A stretch of 8,847 nucleotides of DNA from Thermoplasmata archaeon (GTDB lineage: Archaea; Thermoplasmatota; Thermoplasmata; Halarchaeoplasmatales; Halarchaeoplasmataceae): NCBI GenBank assembly GCA_019594025.1, contig JAFDUB010000069.1, positions 1-8,847 of the forward strand, read 5' to 3'. This document shows positions 5,798 to 8,847 of this stretch, in pieces. Position 1 is the stretch's first letter. Each line of letters opens with the position of its first letter. Made by a program: the position numbers and the translations under genes. The notes under the pieces are model-generated. The model saw only the letters and a list, made by a program, of their open reading frames with translations, had not been told where the DNA came from and did not search any database.

Positions 5798-6637
5798 ATG
5801 TTGATAAAAGGACCGGGGTCACCAAGATTGTGTGAGAGATTAAAAGATTCGGACAGTGTGGAGGTTCGCAGCAAAGTGTTCCCAGACGGAGAAATATATA
5901 TTAGATTAGAGGGTGACGTCAAGGGTGAAGACTGCATACTTGTACAAACCACCTATCCCGACAAACATCTTATTGAACTGTTGTTTGTTCTAGACGCCCT
6001 TTTGGAAAACGGCGCATCTTCGATTACAACTGTGATACCTTACTACAGCTATTCCCGGCAGGACAAAGCCTTTAAAGTAGGAGAGTCCGTAAGTTCTCGA
6101 GCGATAGCAAGTATAGTATCTATGTATGCGGATAAGTTCTACTGCATTGACCTGCATTCGAAAAGTATTTTAGATTTTTTCGATATTCCCGCTGATAACC
6201 TAAGTGCCATGGGTCTCTTAGCGGAACATTCTCTTATGTACGAACCGGATTTCTTTTTTTCACCCGACGAAGGGGGCAAAGAGCGGGTAAAGAAAGCGGC
6301 AGAGAAGGTAGGAGTTCCTTGGGATTACTTGGAAAAAACCCGAATTGACGGTTCAACCGTTGAGATCAAGCCAAAAAACGTGGAGGTGGAGGGAAAAACC
6401 GTTGTCATATTGGATGATATAATATCCACAGGTGGTACCATGATAGAGGCGGCCAAACAACTGTTTGAACAGGGTGCTGAGCATGTTCACGCAGGGTGTA
6501 CACACGGTCTTTTCGTAGGAGGGGCAGATAGAAAGTTAGAAAAACACTTTGATTCCGTGTTCTGCACCGACACGATAGAGGGGAAAAACTGCAAAGTAAC
6601 TATCGCACCTCTGCTTGAAAAGAACGTATTAAATTAA
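5798..6637 (+). CDS. prs: Ribose-phosphate pyrophosphokinase (PRPP synthetase), archaeal type
   Basis: The enzyme transfers pyrophosphate from ATP to ribose 5-phosphate, giving PRPP for purine, pyrimidine, histidine and tryptophan synthesis. The 279 residues have two phosphoribosyltransferase-fold domains. Visible motifs are VFPDGEIYIR (27-36), YYSYSRQDK (82-90, ATP/flexible region), DLHS (118-121), SPDEGG (155-160), the EKTRIDG catalytic flexible loop (179-185) and the PRPP-binding motif VVILDDIISTGGT (202-214). At about 280 residues it is shorter than bacterial enzymes (about 315) and matches archaeal forms. ATG 5798 is chosen because the protein then begins as the family does. Its SD (GAGGGT at 5782-5787) is weak. 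It stands alone between the kor operon and an unrelated membrane-protein gene. Confidence 0.95.
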   Translation: MLIKGPGSPRLCERLKDSDSVEVRSKVFPDGEIYIRLEGDVKGEDCILVQTTYPDKHLIELLFVLDALLENGASSITTVIPYYSYSRQDKAFKVGESVSSRAIASIVSMYADKFYCIDLHSKSILDFFDIPADNLSAMGLLAEHSLMYEPDFFFSPDEGGKERVKKAAEKVGVPWDYLEKTRIDGSTVEIKPKNVEVEGKTVVILDDIISTGGTMIEAAKQLFEQGAEHVHAGCTHGLFVGGADRKLEKHFDSVFCTDTIEGKNCKVTIAPLLEKNVLN

Positions 6638-6663
6638 CTGTAGTTCGAAGAATGTGCGAAATT

Positions 6664-6675
6664 CCTTTTATAATA
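6664..6675 (+). promoter_or_regulatory. TATA box, candidate promoter of the exported-protein gene
   Basis: The plus strand reads CCTTTTATAATA, a good TATA-like box in the gap after prs. Transcription would begin near 6693-6698. That gives a leader of about 85-90 nt to ATG 6782, which contains the hairpin at 6732-6761. Confidence 0.5.
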
Positions 6676-6731
6676 CTATCGCCCTAATAGGTATGTTAGT
6701 CAATTACAAATGCCTTATCACGATAAACCTC

Positions 6732-6761
6732 CTCAACCCTTTTTTCTAAAAAGTGGTTGGG
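6732..6761 (+). promoter_or_regulatory. Leader hairpin upstream of the exported-protein gene
   Basis: CAACC at 6734-6738 pairs with GGTTG at 6755-6759, and CTTTTT at 6739-6744 pairs with AAAAAG at 6748-6753. There is one bulged T (6754) and a 3-nt loop. The outer bases C6732-G6761 and T6733-G6760 can extend it. The stem ends 6 nt before the AAGGA ribosome site at 6768-6772, so it could modulate translation. It might instead act as a processing signal or terminator. It is read directly from the sequence; the function is inference. Confidence 0.5.
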
Positions 6762-6781
6762 AATTTCAAGGACGTAAGCAT

Positions 6782-7684
6782 ATGAATGAAAAAAACAGGG
6801 TCTTGGCCGTCACCGCGGCACTGATATGCATCGTTATCTTAGCATCCTCTCCAGTTATACATGCTCAACCCACTTTAAAGGGGGAAGTGGGGGACATAGA
6901 GGTTACTATATGTACGGAAGAGATTCCAACAATATACTTATCTTCGGAAGAAAATCTTTTTAATATAGAGTACACAACACTTCAATTTCGTCCTGTAGAG
7001 GGTCCGTTGGTGGATGTACCATTGGAAGGGGATTGGGAGATATCGACGGAAACGGTTGATCATGACAGATTTCCACACCTTAAGGTATCCATGAGCACCG
7101 CACTAATACTTCAGGAAGAAGAGATAGATTTAAACTTCGATTTTAAGGTAATATCCGTGAAAGACACCACCGAGATGACCTTTTCCTTTGAGATAACCGG
7201 ACTAAAGGGTGAATTACTAGGCGATTTCTATATCGTCCAGAATATCGAGGTCAACGGCCAGATATTACAAAAACCAGGACTGCCCGGACAAGAGCCTGTC
7301 ATGTTCTATCAGTTCGAGCTGCCAGGTGGACTGACGGGTTACTACAGCTGGAGTTCGTTTACTCATATTGACAGCAGCACTCAAGAGGCCATGGTTGATG
7401 TTTTAAACGATGGATATAACTTGTTTTTAGGAGTTAGTTACAACGATCCAGAAGCGGACCGGGTATCGATTTCATCCATAGAGATCGAAAAATCCATGTC
7501 AAGCGCACTTGTACCTGTACCTGAAGCTTACGATCATTTCCCCTCATTTTTGGTGGGTATGCTGGTTGCCGGAGGGTTCGTTATCGGGATGCTCTTCCAA
7601 GAGAGGAACCGCTTTTACAAAAAGGAAGATTCTACCAGTATAGTTAGGCTAGAAGATTCTCCTTACTATCGAGGTAAAGAGTAG
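6782..7684 (+). CDS. Secreted, C-terminally membrane-anchored protein of unknown function
   Basis: I do not recognise a family. The 300-residue product begins with a signal peptide: NEKNR basic start, hydrophobic core at about 7-22, likely cleavage after HAQ at about residue 29. An extracellular region of about 220 residues follows, with alternating polar and hydrophobic residues suggesting beta-rich structure and few cysteines (one, C44). Next come a single membrane segment at about 254-272 (FLVGMLVAGGFVIGMLF) and a charged cytoplasmic tail (ERNRFYKK to the end). The topology is therefore type I. The start is set at ATG 6782, where the signal peptide is N-terminal and AAGGA lies 9 nt upstream. 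An in-frame ATG at 6710 would place 24 polar residues before it and has no SD. The 3' end overlaps hypB by 19 nt on the opposite strand. Confidence 0.85.
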   Translation: MNEKNRVLAVTAALICIVILASSPVIHAQPTLKGEVGDIEVTICTEEIPTIYLSSEENLFNIEYTTLQFRPVEGPLVDVPLEGDWEISTETVDHDRFPHLKVSMSTALILQEEEIDLNFDFKVISVKDTTEMTFSFEITGLKGELLGDFYIVQNIEVNGQILQKPGLPGQEPVMFYQFELPGGLTGYYSWSSFTHIDSSTQEAMVDVLNDGYNLFLGVSYNDPEADRVSISSIEIEKSMSSALVPVPEAYDHFPSFLVGMLVAGGFVIGMLFQERNRFYKKEDSTSIVRLEDSPYYRGKE

Positions 7685-8325
7685 AGTTCAAGCAGTTCCG
7701 CAAGTTTATCTATTCCCTTTCCCTTTCTAGCGTCTGCTTCTATCAGAGTTCCGTTTGGGTTCACCTTTTTGTAATCGTCTCTTATGATATCCAGATCTAC
7801 CTCCATCACCTCGGCTAGATCTACTTTATTTAAAACTGTAATATCTGCTAAAGAAAATATCAGAGGATGCTTCCGTATCATATCGTCTCCTTCGGTAACT
7901 GAAATGACCACTATCTCGGATTCCGTACCAAGTGGAAAATCCACAGGACATATCAAATTGCCCACGTTCTCTATGAATAGATAGTCCAATTCTTTCAATG
8001 GAAGGTCCTCGATGGCGTGGTTGATCAGATGGGCGTCTAAGTGGCAATCTTTACCTGTGTTGATAGAGAGTGAACGTATCCCATGTGATTCAAACCGCAG
8101 ATGGTCGTCCTCGCCTGTTAAATCCCCTGCGATAGCTCCCACGTTTTTATCTTTCATCTCCTTGTAAAGTGATTCTATCAGTGTAGTTTTACCAGATCCT
8201 ATGGCACCTAGTACGTTGAAGGCTCGGATGTTGTGGTCCTTAAATGCATGTTCGTTCAGATGAGCGATACGCTGATTCTCTTCGAGTATGTTCTTCTCCA
8301 TACTAACATCACATATTTTATGCAT
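7666..8325 (-). CDS. hypB: Hydrogenase nickel incorporation GTPase HypB
   Basis: HypB is a SIMIBI-class GTPase that works with HypA to insert nickel into [NiFe]-hydrogenase precursors. The 219 residues contain the P-loop GAIGSGKT (40-47), AGDLTGEDD (66-74), NTGKDCHLDAH (89-99), ENVGNLICPVDFPLG (119-133) and NKVD (166-169, guanine specificity). C94, H95 and C126 correspond to the metal site known from M. jannaschii HypB. There is no N-terminal CxxCGC motif or histidine stretch, as usual in archaeal forms. MHKICDV at the start resembles archaeal HypB N-termini. No SD precedes ATG 8325, but a TATA box lies about 27 nt upstream, which suggests a leaderless mRNA. No hypA or hydrogenase gene is visible here. 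Confidence 0.95.
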   Translation of the reverse strand: MHKICDVSMEKNILEENQRIAHLNEHAFKDHNIRAFNVLGAIGSGKTTLIESLYKEMKDKNVGAIAGDLTGEDDHLRFESHGIRSLSINTGKDCHLDAHLINHAIEDLPLKELDYLFIENVGNLICPVDFPLGTESEIVVISVTEGDDMIRKHPLIFSLADITVLNKVDLAEVMEVDLDIIRDDYKKVNPNGTLIEADARKGKGIDKLAELLELYSLPR

Positions 8326-8338
8326 CGAAGGAACTCAA

Positions 8339-8364
8339 GAACAAATTCGATATAAAGTTTGTTC
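8339..8364. repeat. Perfect 7-bp inverted repeat framing the hypB TATA box (candidate operator)
   Basis: GAACAAA at 8339-8345 and TTTGTTC at 8358-8364 are exact inverted copies separated by 12 nt, with centres 19 bp apart (about two helical turns). The spacer holds the hypB TATA box. This is the geometry expected for a dimeric repressor that blocks TBP. The right arm overlaps the stop codon of the upstream helicase gene. The regulator is unknown; nickel control would be a guess. Confidence 0.45.
8349..8357 (-). promoter_or_regulatory. TATA box of hypB
   Basis: The minus strand reads CTTTATATC, a near-consensus archaeal TATA box centred about 27 nt upstream of the hypB ATG. Initiation at or within a few bases of the ATG is predicted. 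Followed by G it contains the same TTTATATCG as the kor-operon box. Confidence 0.65.
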
Positions 8365-8847
8365 AATTTTCCTTCTTATTGAAAAAAGCACGTATATCCC
8401 CCGCAGCGCTCTCCGTCGGCTTTAATCCCGATAGATATTCCTTAAAATGAACCGCTCTCTCATCCATGATCAAAACCGCCCCTAGGTCAGTTTCGCTGCG
8501 AACTACCCTTCCGCTGGACTGCAGTATCTTACGTACGGCCGGTGCTTTAACCGTGTACTCCCAACCTTTACCGAACTTCATATCGTAGTAGTGCTGCAGT
8601 CCCCTCTGCCTAGCGGTGGGTTTAGGATAGGGTATACCTACCACAACTGCCACCTCCAGCTCCTTGCCCGGGAAGTCCATACCCTCGCTTATCCTACCGC
8701 CGATGACCGATAACAACGTACCTCCGTTCTTTTTAAATCGGTCCACCAAAGCCATCAGCTCGGGCTGGGTCATGTTCTGCCCTTCTATCAGTATATCGTC
8801 TTTAAGAAGGGGGCGGCAAACATCATCCATCAGTCTATAGCTCGGGA
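8363..8847 (-). CDS. XPD/Rad3-like DNA helicase, C-terminal part (gene continues past the right edge)
   Basis: This is the C-terminal part of a superfamily 2 helicase of the XPD/Rad3/DinG group, a 5'-3' DNA helicase linked to repair. The reading frame is open to the window edge (PSYRL precedes the first in-window Met at 8830), so that Met is not the start. Helicase motif V reads GGRISEGMDFPGK (plus-strand about 8701-8663). Motif VI reads QSSGRVVRSETDLGAVLIMD (about 8521-8462), with the nucleotide-contacting Gln and Arg residues present. The ARQRGLQHYY segment between them is typical of archaeal XPD-like proteins. The N-terminal Walker motifs and any Fe-S cysteines lie outside the window. The stop at 8363-8365 is only 37 nt from the hypB start. 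Confidence 0.9.
   Translation of the reverse strand, partial: PSYRLMDDVCRPLLKDDILIEGQNMTQPELMALVDRFKKNGGTLLSVIGGRISEGMDFPGKELEVAVVVGIPYPKPTARQRGLQHYYDMKFGKGWEYTVKAPAVRKILQSSGRVVRSETDLGAVLIMDERAVHFKEYLSGLKPTESAAGDIRAFFNKKEN

Noticed and set aside
6638..6675. Possible intrinsic terminator after prs (TTCG...CGAA followed by TTTT)
   Set aside because: Only a 4-bp stem with a 9-nt loop, and the T run is part of the next TATA box.
6710..6781. 24-residue extension of the exported protein to ATG 6710
   Set aside because: It has no SD, would bury the signal peptide, and its bases form the leader hairpin instead. A short leader from the 6664 TATA box keeps it barely possible.
7826..8047. 73-aa minus-strand frame within hypB, considered as a frameshifted or nested gene
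   Set aside because: The main hypB frame is intact with all motifs; the alternative frame is Arg/Ser-rich noise.
1..8847. CRISPR array, insertion sequence, toxin-antitoxin, phage or defence genes
   Set aside because: No direct-repeat array, transposase, integrase or defence motif was seen; all long frames are housekeeping or the single unknown exported protein.

Overview
The window is archaeal, and the encoded proteins point to an anaerobe. The evidence is a uS13-uS4-uS11-RpoD cluster in archaeal order, an RNA polymerase D subunit with a ferredoxin domain, TATA-type promoters, Shine-Dalgarno (SD) sites matching the archaeal GGAGGTGATC consensus, a four-subunit ferredoxin-dependent 2-oxoacid oxidoreductase, a HypB of the archaeal type (M. 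jannaschii-like) and an XPD/Rad3-like helicase. The lineage cannot be fixed from the sequence alone. A euryarchaeote-type anaerobe (methanogen-related or Thermoplasmata-related) fits best.

Left part, minus strand (1-2530): rps13, rps4, rps11 and rpoD run right to left with gaps of 10 nt or less, followed by a tRNA-Leu(GAG). In other archaea this tRNA commonly sits just before rpl18e-rpl13-rps9, so rpl18e is predicted just off the left edge. The uS13 start is best placed at a TTG codon at 2530, behind a strong SD.

Middle, plus strand (2531-6637): a 172-nt divergent intergenic region carries promoters for both directions. A 53-aa cysteine-containing small ORF with its own SD comes first. It is followed 2 nt later by korD, korA, korB and korC, which are tightly packed with ATGA-type junctions between A, B and C. 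Together they encode a 2-oxoglutarate (2-oxoacid):ferredoxin oxidoreductase. A separate promoter then precedes prs (PRPP synthetase).

Right part (6638-8847): an unrecognised secreted, membrane-anchored protein of about 300 aa on the plus strand has a leader with a strong hairpin. It converges, with a 19-nt 3' overlap, on hypB (nickel insertion for hydrogenase or related Ni enzymes) on the minus strand. hypB appears to be leaderless, and its TATA box is framed by a perfect 7-bp inverted repeat. The 3' part of an XPD-like helicase gene runs off the right edge.

The genes combine core information processing with ferredoxin and Ni-enzyme metabolism. No mobile element, CRISPR array or defence island is visible. 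The points most worth checking are the small ORF ahead of kor, the hypB operator candidate, the unknown exported protein with its leader hairpin, and the start-site corrections.
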